Below are positions 11,336 through 24,400 of a stretch of DNA of 64,000 nt, in pieces. Each line of letters starts with the position of its first letter. Within the stretch, counting starts at the first letter, position 1. Source of the DNA: Smallanthus sonchifolius (Eukaryota; Streptophyta; Magnoliopsida; Asterales; Asteraceae); NCBI GenBank assembly GCA_023525975.1, contig CM042038.1, positions 10,479,272 through 10,543,271 of the forward strand, given 5' to 3'. Below the pieces are notes generated by a model. It searched no databases. It was not told the origin of the DNA and saw only the letters and a program-made list of their open reading frames with translations. The position numbers and the translations under genes are program-made.

Positions 11336-11710
11336 GGCAAATTGTTTTTTAATAATAATCTAAACTATGACTCGTTGGCTAATAATACTCCGAACTAACA
11401 GTTTGGCTGGTGATAATCTCAACTTTCACTTTTGTTGTCAATGACAATCATAGTAGCATAATCATCATATATTTCCACCTAAATACCACTCATTTCCCAC
11501 TCGATTTCACTTGTACGTTTCTCAATTTCATTTAAAATCGTCATTTTGAACGAAAATAAGTGTAAATCGAGTGTAAATCTATAATTATTATGTTACTGGG
11601 ACTGCCATTGACAACAGAAGTGAAAGTTGAGATTATTATCAGCCAAACTGTTAGTTCGGATTATTATTAGCCAACGAGTTATAGTTTGGATTATTAAAAA
11701 CCAATTTGGC
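11336..11710. mobile_element. MULE-type MITE with about 115-bp inverted repeats
   Basis: The left arm from 11336 (GGCAAATTG...) and the reverse complement of the right arm ending at 11710 (GCCAAATTGG...) match over roughly 115 bp, including CTCGTTGGCTAATAAT and TCTCAACTTTCACTT. Perfect 9-bp duplications AAAATTTAA flank it (11327-11335 and 11711-11719). It ends about 350 bp before the WD40 gene start codon, inside or next to that gene's promoter. Confidence 0.85.
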
Positions 11711-12056
11711 AAAATTTAAAAGAATAATGAAATTTTTTTATAAAAATTTTATATCATCCTCTTCTTCATTGGGGAGAAATACAAGATTTGGATATAACAC
11801 ACTTCACACTCAGTCAGTTGTATGATTCTGTGTTCTTCCTAGCAAAATTCACTGCTCAGGACCACGACCTATTCGAAATCCCTATTTTTTTCGTTATACT
11901 TTTGGTCCTGAGATTTAGGGTTTTCTATTGCAAGTTATTGAATTTTGTCAGTAACTGTATCTCGATTTAGGGTTTTCTATTACATGTTTTCAAGTAATTA
12001 GGCCTTTTGAGTTGTGTCGTACCGTTGAAGTGAATTTAGGGGGAGTGATTTGAGAG

Positions 12057-15000
12057 ATGGACGGGAGGAGGATCACGGCCAGTCCACGTCCGTGCAACGG
12101 CCGGCGGGTGGTGGCGAAGAAACGGCCGCGTGGTGGTGTTGATGGATTTGTGAATAGCGTTAAGAAGCTTCAGAGGAGGGAGATTTGTTCGAAGAGGGAT
12201 CGTGGTTTTAGAACGTGTGAGGCTCAGGAGAGGTTCAGAAACATCCGCTTGCAGGTTCATTTTACTATTCAAATTATGTGTGATTCTTTGTTTAATTATG
12301 CTTAATAGTTGTTGTTTTACATCAAAGTGTGGGATTTAATCACTAGACTAAGCCTCGGTTAACACAATTTGAAATTAGGGTTAGGGTTTTATTTTAGCAT
12401 ATCATTTCTCAAGATGGATGGATGAAATTCAAGTTCAACTTGATTATGTGGGTGATAAAGAAGAGCATTTTAATATGTATATCCTTGAGCAGCAACTTTT
12501 TTAGTTTTGCTTTTTCAAGGTAATTATATTGCTGTGAATTGTGCAGATCATTGTTAAAGATATAGTGACCGAAAGAGACTCTAATCACATTGCTCAATTC
12601 TTTAGTTTTAGTTATATGCGATACTTCTTGTTCAAATTGGCGAGGGGAATGATTGTTGTCATTATGCTTGTTATATTTTGCAAATTGGAAATGATAGTTT
12701 CTCATCTTTTGTGAAGCTCATATCATTACCAGAATAACTGAATAAGAAGTAATGAGTTTATGTCATTTCCTTAATCGTGAACGTTGGCTTTCTACCGATA
12801 CATATATGTTTATTAGTGCTCACTAGTGGTTGATTTTCTTGTTATTGTTCGTGGAGTTGTGTATGTAGAATTTGATGTACTTACTAGTTAGTATCAACTG
12901 GTTATAGTGTAATACTTAATTCTGCTCATCTATGTTTGTGTGCTGAGCTATGTACTTGATAAATATTTTTTACTTTATTAGTACTTAATTTTGCTCATCT
13001 ATGTTTCTAGTTATTAATCATTAGAGAGGGCAATTTCTTACGAATGGGTTGATTTGGGTTGTGTGTTGTCTGAAACGGGTCTATCTTAAGCTTTAGCTGA
13101 AAGGAGAATTGATCAAATAGGTCAGTGCATACAACCTCCTAAATCATTTTTTTTCAAAGAATAAAGAATAAAGATTGTTATTGCAATAATATTGCTTTTG
13201 TATTCATAATTAATGCATTGGTTGTTAATAAAAAAACATTTAAAAATGAAAGAAAGGTGTTTATAGGTTAGCCCGACCCGATGTGACCCGACCTGTTTTC
13301 ACCCGCTATCCAATTCGTCCATCTTTCTAACTCCAGTATTCATCAACTGCTTATGATGATTTATTTGGTAAAAAATGATACCAGGAAGAGTATGATACTC
13401 ATGATCCAAAGGGACATTGCTCTATGGTATTGCCATTTCTTAAGAAACGGTCAAAAATCATTGAGATTGTTGCTGCTTGTGATATAGTCTTTGCTCTGGC
13501 ACAATCTGGCGTATGTGCTGCATTCAGCCGAGGTATAATGAAAGATAAAAAATCACCTTTTGGATTATATCATTAATGTTTTAGGGTTTTCACATGCTAT
13601 TTATCTGATGCAGAGACTAACAAGAGAATATGCTTTTTAAACGTGAGTCCGGATGAAGTCATAAGAAGCTTGTTTTACAATAAGAATAATGATTCACTCA
13701 TTACAGTATCAGTTTATGCTTCTGACAGCTTTAGTTCCTTGAAATGCAGAACAACAAGAATCGAGTATGTGAAACTTTACCATTCATGTGCTTCTTTAGT
13801 GTATCAAAATATTAGTTTTATCTTCATTTAGTTTTTTGGTAAAGCTATAGAATGTCTATAATGGTGACAGATACATACGACGAGGTCAACCTGATGCTGG
13901 TTTTGCTCTATTTGAGTCAGAATCTTTGAAATGGCCTGGTTTTGTAGAATTTGACGATGTGAATGGGAAGGTGCTGACCTTTTCAGCACAAGATTGGTAA
14001 GTTTTTTTGTCATTATGATCCTTGTCTTATCACATGATGTTTTGTTTCCTGAGATTGACATTAATTTAATGTTTTATGCTTTCCAGCATTTACAAGGTAT
14101 TTGATTTGAAAAACTATACAATGTTGTACTCCATATCAGATAAAAATGTACAAGAGATTAAAATAAGGTAAATTCTTCCCTTGGTTGAAAATTCTATCCC
14201 TGAGTTTCACTGAACTTATTAATTTTCTCAGTATGACATCATTTATTGACTGATAATTTAGAGCCTTTATCTTGACTGAATTTTCACTTGTTATTGCATC
14301 ATGAATTACTTGGTTTTGACTTCCAGCTCACCAAATCTTTTGTTTCTTTTTATCCTTCATATACCTATTTTATTAAATTTTATGTTTCCTTTTCCCATTT
14401 TCCCAAAACAGTCCCGGAATCATGTTGTTGATATATAACAAAGCTAGCAGCCATGTCCCTCTGAAGATTCTCTCTATTGAAGATGGAACTGTTTTGAAAT
14501 CTTTTAACCATCTCCTTCATCGAAACAAGAAGGTGGATTTCATTGAGCAATTCAATGAAAAGCTTCTCGTCAAGCAAGAAAACGAGAGTCTCCAGATTCT
14601 TGATGTAAGGAACTTTCTTATTTCCCCGCTGTATTAATAGAGGCTGCAAAATGGTTGGGTCGGGCTGATTGGGCAACAAGTTTAGGTTAATTTTGAAGTG
14701 CGGGTCAAAATAGACCGATTCGGGTTGACCCAAAGCACTTTCTGCTCGTAATTTCATATATAATTTGTTTTTTGAATAAAATGATGTAGGATGTTTTATT
14801 CATTAAAAATACACTGGGGGATTGTCAACTAGTTTGACCTGTTACTCTGTTAGAGAGAAAACATAACCTGAAGTAACCCCAGTTATAAATAACGGGCCAA
14901 AATCAAAGTTGCACCTGTACTGTTTTATTGTGTTAAAAGTACACTGAAAGTCTGATTTCTTTATTTATTTTTTTATTTAGGTACGCAATTCTGTCCTAAC

Positions 15001-15666
15001 GGAAGTTAGCAGGACTGAGTTTATGACACCATCAGCATTCATATTTCTGTATGAGAATCAGTTATTCTTGACATTCAGAAATCGGACTGTAGCTGTCTGG
15101 AACTTTCGTGGGGAACTTGTGACTTCATTTGAGGATCATTTATTGTGGCATCCTGACTGCAACACAAATAACATTTACATTACAAGTGATCAAGATCTTA
15201 TCATTTCATATTGCAAAACCAAGACTGATGATTCTCTAACACAAGAAAATGGTAAACTGCACAACACATTTTTGTAACATTTTATATGAAGCATTTTGAA
15301 TTTTGATGTGATTTAGCTTCTTGATATGTGACTTCTAATTTTTTTTGTTTTTATTACTTATCAACCATCCACTTTGGTAATGCAGAAGGATCGATAAATA
15401 TCAGCAATATTTTGACTGGAAAATGTCTTGCTAAAATAAACGCAAAAAACGGTGTTCCTTTGGATGAATGTAGTTGCTGTGGCATGGACATGCGATCTAA
15501 TAGCAGAAGCTGCAAATGCACATCAAGAAAACGAATCCGAGCTTCTAGAATTACGAGTTCTGTTACAGAAGCTCTTGAGGATATCACTGCCCTTTTCTAT
15601 GATGAAGAGCGTAATGAAATTTACACAGGTAACAGACTCGGGTTAGTTCATGTGTGGTCTAACTAA
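12057..15666 (+). CDS. conserved plant WD40-like (transducin family) protein, 482 aa
   Basis: Eight exons join in frame: 12057-12254, 13385-13532, 13614-13764, 13871-13996, 14087-14167, 14412-14604, 14981-15251 and 15386-15666, each intron with GT-AG ends. The total is 483 codons including the stop. The start MDGRRITASPRPCNGRRVVA and blocks such as EEYDTHDPKGHCSMVLPFL and NRTVAVWNFRGELVTSFEDH match, from memory, the highly conserved plant transducin/WD40-like proteins of the Arabidopsis AT3G54190/AT2G38630 type; that specific match is recall, not a search. A CCGMD...CKCTSRKR segment is a Cys-rich, basic insert near residues 415-440 and the protein ends LGLVHVWSN, a WD-type terminus. The N-terminus is Arg/Lys-rich, so nuclear location is possible. 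No disabling change was seen. Introns 1 and 6 carry GGGTCAAAATGGG-type MITEs. Molecular function is unknown. Confidence 0.85.
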
Positions 15667-17085
15667 AGGTATGTTCTAAATTTCTAGTTTCTGTTGAAAG
15701 ATTTCTTGGTAGGGTAGATATCATATTCCTGTTGTAAATGTAACTGTTAGGTTTTTCTTCAGGTAGACAAGTTAATTGTCTTTGAGTATGCTTTTGTAAA
15801 ATGTATCCAGAATATGGATTTATTACCATTTAATTGTTGAAAAGAACTACCTGAGCATGCTCTTGGGTTGTCTTGGTTCGGTGTGGGTTGGGTTTGGTTG
15901 ACTTTGTCTAGCCCGGTAGCAACTCGGAGCTCGGTTTTTGTTAAAGACCGGCCCGACTTCAACATTGCTACCTTAAACTGGGTTTGAATCAAGTTTGTAT
16001 TGTTAAGGGCTGCCCTAGAGTGGTCATAGTCTAGTAGTCTACATGCCCAATGACTAAAACGAGGGTAGTTAATACTTGATAGATAGTGTGATGACCGCCA
16101 TTCGTTGTGGGTTTATCATATGAATCTTCGTTTTAATAACGTCTAACCATCAATATCTCTTGTATAGAATTAGCAAGACAGTTGACATAATTCATAAATA
16201 AAACATTCATTTTCTATTTGATATATTTATTTGAATGTGTATAATATAGTGAGACATGAAAAGAAGGTGCAGAAAGATGGTAACAAAATATTTTAACTTT
16301 GACAAATTACACGGATGGTACCTGTGGTTTGGTCAAATTACGGATATAGTTCCTAACTTTGACAAATTACGGGTTTGGTCCTAAGAAACTTTCATTTTGT
16401 TTCACTTACGGTCCCTATTATGGATGAGGGTTGATTTTTTCTGTTAGGTGAGTGTGAAATTATCAAAATACACCTTATTGTTAAAAATTGTAGCACACCC
16501 TCAAAGAAGAGCAGGCCAGCAGCTAACCGATGGTGAGTGACTTGTAAGGTAAGCAAAATAAAAGTAAAAGTGAAAGTGAAGATAGACGTGTGAAGAAAAA
16601 GTGGCATATTACATTCCTTTGTGATGGAGCTAAATGGCTAAAATAAAGTATGTCGGGCTTAAAACGACGGTCACCGAGGGTGACGGTTGTGTTGTGGTGG
16701 TCCATAATCACAAATCACCTAATCATTTATCTTAAAATAGCCCACTTTCCTAATTCCTATTCGCCGTTGTCACGTCTACTCCACAACTTGATTATTATTA
16801 TTTCTTCTTTTTACCTTATCAAGTGTAAAAATAACACTCAAAATAAATTATAAATTGCGTTAACACATATATTAGCTATTTTTCTCTTGATAACTCATAG
16901 TTTTAAAATTCAATATTTTAGGATACAAATTTTAAAAGCATCAAGTTTAGAGAAAACGTGAAAGGAATAAATTATGGAAAATCATGAAAGGAACTGTATT
17001 TTTGAGTGTGATATATTATTGATCCAATTACGAAAAATATAATAAATGATATTGATTTTTTTAAGGGGAATTTCTTAAACCCCTA
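15667..17085. other. intergenic DNA with MULE-end fragment
   Basis: The 3' untranslated region of the WD40 gene comes first. 16300-16480 contains phrases GTACCTGTGGTTTGGTC and ACGGGTTTGGTCCTAA related to the terminal repeats of the MULE family at 904 and 31046, but no matching opposite arm. Nothing else is recognised. Confidence 0.45.
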
Positions 17086-17089
17086 CTCT

Positions 17090-17312
17090 TTTCTGGGGCA
17101 GGCCGGGTGGTCCTGTGAGTCATACATGTCTTTTCCAATTGGTTGTAACCGTAGCGGACTCGAACCCGGGATTCACCTAGGAGGAAACCCACAACTGAGA
17201 AAATTACTTGGCTCAACCTGGAACATATTGTCCCAAGCGAGTCTCGAACTCATGACCTTCTATTTGGAAAGTCATGAGTCTACCACTCCACTAGAAGTCT
17301 TTGTGGTTAAAT
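17090..17312. repeat. SINE-like or tRNA-like dispersed repeat
   Basis: Two phrases resemble the T-arm end of tRNA-like repeats: ACTCGAACCCGGGATT near 17158 and GTCTCGAACTCATGACC near 17240, followed by CTACCACTCCACTAG. Similar but not identical tRNA-like blocks are at 40265-40480, 41915-41975 and 63000-63325. No complete tRNA cloverleaf is present, so this is a repeat and not a tRNA gene. Confidence 0.45.
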
Positions 17313-17319
17313 GATATTG

Positions 17320-19160
17320 ATTAGAAATATTGGGGTTTTGAAACTTAAAATGTTGATTCTAATAGTATATGATATAAAACCGTAAACAAATTGATATATA
17401 CTAATCATGATTTATAAAAAGTAATTGAGTTTAAAGTATTTGTCTAGCTTTAATACATTTTTTACCTAATACCTAGCTAAATTATCCTCCAACACCCATA
17501 ACTTGAAAATAATTACAAATAACATCAACTCATCATCTTAACAAAACGAAACTATAAGAAAAGACATGTCCACCGAGACTACCAATAGCATATTTTAATG
17601 ATTAAGTAAAAAACAGTTACCTATTCATCCCAACAAATTACATCACTTTATAAAAGTGATAAAATTCATTATTAAAACTTTTGATTTTATCCCTTCAGTT
17701 ATTTCAATCCAACCAACATTTATTCTTTCTTGTTTTGTTTTGCCTTTTTCTTTTTCCATTTCTAGATTTTACAACTTGTTATCAATAAGGTCATTATCTA
17801 TACATGTGTGGCACACTTGAAAGTAGGAGCGTAAATTTCGTTTGTAAGTCACTCAAGATCGATTCGTTATGAAACTAAAATTTAGCCAAACTCAAATGAG
17901 CTTGATTTTAAAATATATCCGACTTATTAAATGGGCTTAAGCCCACACTTCACACGTCGAGTTTGACTAGCCTCAAGAGTCTATACTTATTATAATAAAT
18001 GAACAATGTTATATGTCATGTGTCGACTTGTGGCAAATTCTAGATTTTTGTTTCCGCATCTCTCTCCTATTAAATAACTATCCCTCATTTTTTTATAACG
18101 GCAAAATTCTTTAATTCTGTGGGACTTAGGGATGAGCATTTGGTACCAAGTACAGGTACCGTAACGATAGATCCGGTACTTGTATCGGTACCGGTATTTA
18201 TAATTCTAAAATATTCATTATTTTTATTTACTAATGACTGATGACATCTAACATATAAAGCTTCATAGATCTGTTGGTTTACACCAAGTTAGAATTATTA
18301 ACCAGTGTAATGCATGGGTTTCTAACCTAGTTATTTAATAAATATAATAATTTTTATTTTATATAACAAATATATAAGTACATAATGAATATTATTATAT
18401 ATAAAACTACACAAAAATAATTGAACTAACATATACTTTATTATATATATAATTATATCTATATTAATAGACAACCTTGAAAAATAGTGGTTGTTGCTAG
18501 CAGCCAACTATGGGGCTGCGCGGCAACAATGTTTAGTTTATATATACTTTTTCCTAGAATAAAGTTTTAGGTTAAGTAAAACATGAATGAGATATGAACT
18601 AAAGCAGGCTTCCAGACTAATGATTGGCGCGCCTCCCCTTCTCCCAAAGAACCTGGGTTCGATCCCGAGCCCCCCACCCTTTTCCGTGACTTTTCATCGT
18701 TTATTCCTTTTTCTACTAACGTTATTTTTTCTGCTCCGTTGTGTCTCAGCTTAGGTTTTTCGAGGGGTGTAAGCGACCAGTGGCGTACCTAGGCTGTGGT
18801 GATGAGGTCGGCGCATCCCATGATTTTTTTATTGAGGTCGGCGCATCCCATGATTTTTTTTATTGTATATACGTAATTTAATCCTTAACCTCTACAAATG
18901 TTTACAGACCCCGTTAAATTTTGAAACACACGCCACTCGAAATTTTGACACCGACCTTCAAGAAAAAACAATATAAGATTTTTATTTTATAAATATAAAA
19001 AGTATTATAAACTAAATAAAGAATTAAACTCAATAATCAATTAAACCCAATAAGATAATTCAACTCAAATACTTAATAAACAAGTTAACCCAATAAACAA
19101 TTTAACCCATTACCCATTTTTAAAAATTAAGCTTGTAACCCAATAAACGATTTAACGTGT
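17320..19160. other. repeat-rich intergenic DNA, no gene
   Basis: Contents seen are a possible Helitron start at 17980 (TCTATACTTATTATAATAAAT) without a matched end, a GGTACCG-rich block at 18140-18200, and a direct duplication of a roughly 30-bp unit (GAGGTCGGCGCATCCCATGA) at 18804 and 18834 beside a CAGTGGCGTACCTAGG word typical of hAT ends at 18778. No open frame is supported. Confidence 0.45.
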
Positions 19161-19167
19161 AACCTAA

Positions 19168-19577
19168 TCTATAGTATATAATAAATAAAAGTTTTTATAT
19201 GCCACGTGTCGTCACCATATTCAATCTCATCAATATTTTTCTGCCGCCCTCTCTTATTAAATGCACACAAATCTTTTAATAAATTACTAATTATACCAAT
19301 AAAACACATTTATTTTAAATTATCCTTTATTATAAAAAAACTTTGAAATCTAATTATGTAATTTTTTTTTTCAATCAAATAGTAAATGAAAATCAAATTA
19401 AACTAAATAGTAATTGACGTATTTACGAAACCCAACTAGATATTATTTTTTACATATTTTGAATTTTGTTTTATATCCTTAGTATACAGTAATACATTTT
19501 TACATCTGTAAAATACATAAATAAAATTTATGTATTGATGTTTTTCACCCGTGTGTATTACACGAGGTCTAAGCTAG
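19168..19577 (+). mobile_element. small non-autonomous Helitron
   Basis: It starts TCTATAGTATATAATAAATA after an A and ends ...AAGCTAG before a T, the 5'-TC, 3'-CTRR and A/T insertion signature of Helitrons. A short hairpin-capable stretch (CCGTGTGTATTACACGAGG) lies about 10 bp before the end. There is no coding capacity. It shares both ends and internal words (CACGTGTCGTC near the start) with the element at 34811-35404. Confidence 0.75.
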
Positions 19578-20096
19578 TAACTAATAAAATCAACCTCATA
19601 ACCTATTCAAAATAATGTCAAATAAAAAGAAGGGACGTATGTGGGATTAACGAAGGGTCCTGACTCCCACGAAGATTGACAATTCAAAAGCTGCACAACA
19701 CCACACACATACGTCAAATCGTCGGATGCTGGACTTTGGACCATCATGGCCTCCACTTGCATCCCTTTGCGTTTGTTTGCCTTCCGCGACTGGATTCATT
19801 AACACTTTAGTAGCCCTAAATGTAAGTATTTTTAAACTTTTTCTCTAAATTGTAGTTGGTAGGTTGATTATTTACTAGATTATTGATTAGTGGTTTTAAC
19901 TTGTGCCTACCGTAGGATTTGAATTCCTGATCTTTAAGAGAGGGAGCATCTATTTAACATCCAGATACCATTGGACCAAATGTCTTTGATAAATAGTCAA
20001 ATATCTAATAACTATTAAATGAAATCTTGAACTTTAAAAAAAACATTTACCAAGCTAGCTCTTAAAACCTGAAATATATTATTATACTAGGTTAAA
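19578..20096. other. intergenic DNA between two Helitrons
   Basis: No gene or recognised repeat. A stretch at 19640-19800 is less AT-rich than its surroundings but has no open frame or splice logic. Confidence 0.4.
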
Positions 20097-20476
20097 AACC
20101 CATGTATTAAACGAGTTGAATAAATTATTTGTATTTTTGATGTAAATCAGCAGCTTTCATTAACATTTGTATGTTTGATGTTATTGAAGAAATAATTATT
20201 TTTAAAATATATTTTATAAAAAGGATGAAAAAATGTTCAATTTATAAAACAAATTTATGAACAAACATATTTTTTTAAATAAAAGTCGTTTTATAAAAAT
20301 AATTATAGAAATCATTATTATTTAATAGGAGAGAGAAAGAGAGAGATTTGAAACATTTTTTTTAAATAAAGGTATTTGCATAATTAATAGGAGAGAGATA
20401 CGTGAAATTTTTTTTAAGGATGAATATGGGAGTGACAAGTGTCCTATTAAAACATTTATTTATTATATAGTATAGA
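20097..20476 (-). mobile_element. small non-autonomous Helitron, reverse orientation
   Basis: On the minus strand it begins TCTATACTATATAATAAATA after an A (20477) and ends CTAG before a T (20096). The start is nearly identical to the Helitrons at 19168 and 34811. It has no coding capacity. Confidence 0.7.
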
Positions 20477-21458
20477 TTATAATAACAAAATGAAGTATTC
20501 AAATTAAGCAACCTAAAATACGTTAGTGCTGCGTAGGGATAAACATTTGAAACTGAGTACCGGTATCAGTACTCGTTTTTCAATAAATTCCGGTACCAAT
20601 ATCATCTACAGATAAATTCGGTAGCCCGGTACCGATATCATTGTAATGCTGTGCGCATTAAATCGTAATCTAAATAATATTTTGTAACAATTTTAAGAAA
20701 CCAATGGTCATCGCGCTTTTATTCATTCAAACGACAACTTTAATAATTTAATAGTTAACCCCACTTTTTTGTTGATTCAAAATGAGGAGGTGACACCACG
20801 CGCCACTACAATGCGCTCTCTCTTTGTCCTATCTACTCTCCCCTGCCAAAGTCCAACACACTTTCAAACGCGCCTCCGCCATCCTCCTCCACAAATCGGA
20901 CAAAACAAACCACATTTCACCGCATCTCTGCAGATTCCGTCACCAGCTTTTAATTATTGTGGTAATAATCACTCTCTCTCACTACGTTACAGCTTACGAA
21001 TGCATTTATTTACTCATGTAGAAACGTAGTTCAGTTAGCATATGCATATTGTGTAATAAGTAATACATTTCGAGATTTGAAATGAGCTGCCTATTTTGCG
21101 ATTAATTTCCTGTTTTGCTGTTCGTGAGCTGAGATTTTTATCCTGAATGATTAGTTTTTTTTTTCTTCTTTCTGGTTAGATCTAATTTGCAACGGTAGTT
21201 GTAGTTCTATTGTATTGATAAATTTTGAATCCTTTTCCCGCCGTGGCCTTTTAGCACATGATTATTGTTGTGGATATTTTAAATTTTTTGATACTGTCAC
21301 TTTTGTGTTTATAATATTTGAATTTTTTCAAAGTATACTTTTATAATGGAGATAGTATAGCTGTGTTCTTGTTGTGGATTAGAGTCTGAAAGTAATTTTT
21401 TTTTTTGTGGTGTGCATTGAGATGTAAACTAGGGTTTTTGGTTTGTTGCTTCAGGTTG
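20477..21458 (+). promoter_or_regulatory. upstream and 5'-UTR region of the CIP7-like gene
   Basis: 20540-20660 holds a GGTACCG-type repeat. From about 20765 the sequence becomes C-rich as in a plant leader, and CTTCAG at 21449-21454 is a good acceptor just before the start codon, so a leader intron (roughly 20960 to 21454) is likely. I cannot place the transcription start. The reading frame at 20769-21029 is probably leader sequence. Confidence 0.4.
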
Positions 21459-24400
21459 ATGAAGATGGAGGGAGGAATTGATCCTGATGCACCACTTGAT
21501 TATGTTGAACTTCAGATATTTCCAAGCCAGAACAGGTTGTTCCCTTTTTAAACATGTTAATGAGACTTTATTTAGAAAATCTCTTTCCCTTGTATGAAGT
21601 ATTGAAATTCTTGTTGTAGGATGTATTGTTGCCATTAGATCATCCTTTACTTTATACACACAATGTAAGGGTGTGGATTTCTGACATGAAATTTGTGGGT
21701 TTGGTTTAGTCTAAACAGTTTCGGGGTCGAACACGTGAATACGTTTAGCTAAATGTGTGGTGTTCGTGTTGACCTGACGAATTCGATTTAATACTCATTT
21801 AAAAAAAAAACATGTCTTATGTCATAACTTAACTTTATATTTATAGTTAATTTTAAACATATTTTTTTTTTCTCTTGTAAATTATAAAGTGTAATATTTT
21901 ATAAAATTTCAAATATATCATCGCGGCGTGCTCTTATAATGATTGGGTATTAAATGTTAAAATTTAAAATATAAAAAGGAAATGAACATCAAGTTTTATA
22001 GTTTAAATGCATGTAATATACATTTTTGGTGTGAATTTGTATTTTTAGAGTATTAATCTGCAAGAAATAAAAGAAAATAAAAGTTCGGGTCAAATGGGTC
22101 GTACTTGTGTCCGGTTTGGGTTCTTTGTTGGACAAGATTTCCGGGTTTGTGTTGGGTTCGACCCACCAACCCGCGTATACGAACGCTAACCATTTAACAA
22201 CCCTAGTACAGTGCATAATTTTGCATACAAATATCAGACTGTTGAGTTCATTGCACACTGTTATGAAGAGAAGTAACATCAAACATCTTTGTGGTAAACT
22301 AAGATACCACTTGTACACTAATTCTCATGATCTGAAGATGTAGTTTTGGCCAAGTTTCTGAAGCATGTTCTGATATAACCTTCTGTAGGTATGAGGCATA
22401 TGTGTGTAGCAGCAACAGGGCAGAAAAAGCAGCATCCGGAACCTTGAAACAGTTATTATTATTGCATTCACCTCAAGTAAAAGATTTGTCCTCCAAAGGC
22501 TCGAACACGAATTTCAAGATTTTACCACCTGACAATGTCAATGATGCTGAGTGGTTTACAACAGCCACATTGACAAGGTTCATATCATAGTACATTTCCT
22601 TTCAAATTATTAGTTTTAATATATTAAAAGGCATTTAATCTCATCTACTTTCTTTAATTATAACCTGTCAGATTTCTACGCATTCTTGGTTCGCCAGACA
22701 TCCTTAGCATTGGAAACGAAATCACTCAATTAGAGGAGACAAGAAAATTCCAACTTTCTTTGTCTTTGAAGGCTGTGGTTGATATTACATCATCAGTCGA
22801 TTCAAAGTATGAATTCATTGTGTTATCTTTCATAATACCATTTACTCACTTCATTCTCATGCAATTTCTTAATCAACATATTTTGTGGCTTCTGACAGGA
22901 ATGAACTACTGAGAGCAGTTGATTTAAGGCTCACTGCATTAAAAGACGAAGTGGTTGCTACCTTTGACCAGGTTACTTGGTCCAGGTGCTCAACCAAGGA
23001 TATCTCAGACTTGGAAAATTTTGCTCATCATTTTGGAGCCAAAGATATAAGGTAAGAGAACCCTACCTGTGTTAGCGATCCTGATTTACTTTTAAGAAAT
23101 TAATATATGAATTAAATGTCTGAGTTTAAAACTAGGAGGCAAGAATGCAAGATAGTTCCAATACGATAGATGAACTAACATTTCATAGTTCTTTTGGCAT
23201 ATGTTTATCCCTTTTCCTTTTCCATGTATCCTGCACTCCTAGCGACAAGTGACTTAGAGGCGGCAATTTCGACCCATTTTATATGAACGGGTCAATGCGG
23301 GTTGTATCTTATCTTATCTCTAACGGGAAAAAAAAATAGCTAAAAATAAATCGCTTGAAGTATATTTTTAATGCATAAAACCTTGTAAATCATTTTGTTT
23401 ACAAAATTAGACTATTGTTTAGATAGTATAACTCGTGAATTAAGTTTAGCACACTTATTATCTGTAAAAAACTCTTAAATTTTTTATGGACAAGACGTGG
23501 TTTGGGCCAACCCATCCTGGCCAGTTTCAACTTGTACAAATAAACTACCCGTTTGAACCTCTACACAACCTGCTTTAGTGCTCGACCCCCCGATTTGCAC
23601 ATGTAGACGATATTGTCACATCAACACTTACTATTACCAAACATTTTTCAGGGACTTATTACAGAAGTTTGTAGAAATGAGCATATTCCCAACAGTTGAG
23701 GACTCTAAGAAAAGCACAAGACATGATGTCTCTCCAGAAGTTGCTAAGATTGAACAACACAATTCAACAGATGATGAAAATTCTTCAATTTCAAGTGCAG
23801 ATGACCAACCATCTGTTGACAGATGCCATGCTGCTACAAGATCTGCAACACCTAGAAGATCAGCATCTCCAATGCGTCGAATACAAATTGGACGGTCAGG
23901 ATCACACAGGGCACCCGCACTAACAATTAAGAGCCTCAACCATTTTCCGGTTAGAGAAAAGATGTCATTTCAGAGATATCCAGCTGCCAACAGTAGTGAC
24001 GAGGATGACAATGACCCAGATAAACCCACGAAGAACAGTGTACTAAGAATGAGTGTTCAAGATAAAATCAGTTTATTTGAAAGCAAACAGAGAGACCAAA
24101 AGGTGGACATTCCAAAGACTAAGAAATTGTTTAATAGAACTGTTGGCCCAAATAAAGCTGTACTGAGAAGATGGAGTTCAGGAATGGGTGAAAATGCCAC
24201 CCAAAGGCCTGAGAATTCTCTACTCAGCCCAAACAATATAGCACCTGACCCAGAACCCAAACGCGAACCAGAACCCGAGCCTGAGTCTGATGGTTTAATT
24301 TTTGAAAGTTGGGTTCCTAATGTGACTGCAGAAAACATTAAACCACACTCACCTGAAAGAGAAGAAAGCTGTGAAAAGCATCCAGAGTCCATTGAATGGA

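Noticed and set aside
14380..14757. 125-codon minus-strand frame
   Set aside because: It is the shadow of WD40 exon 6 plus an intronic MITE; the plus-strand exon has in-phase splice sites and conserved sequence.
17980..18330. Possible additional Helitron (TCTATACTTATTATAATAAAT start, CTAG end near 18327)
   Set aside because: The base before the start is G, not A, and no 3' hairpin is clear; I did not call it.
20769..21029. 86-codon frame before the CIP7-like gene
   Set aside because: It lies in the probable 5' leader and has no conserved motif; a leader intron separates it from the real start.
22107..22343. Plus-strand frame in intron 1 of the CIP7-like gene
   Set aside because: It lies in a GGGTCAAATGGG-type MITE and joins neither neighbouring exon in phase.
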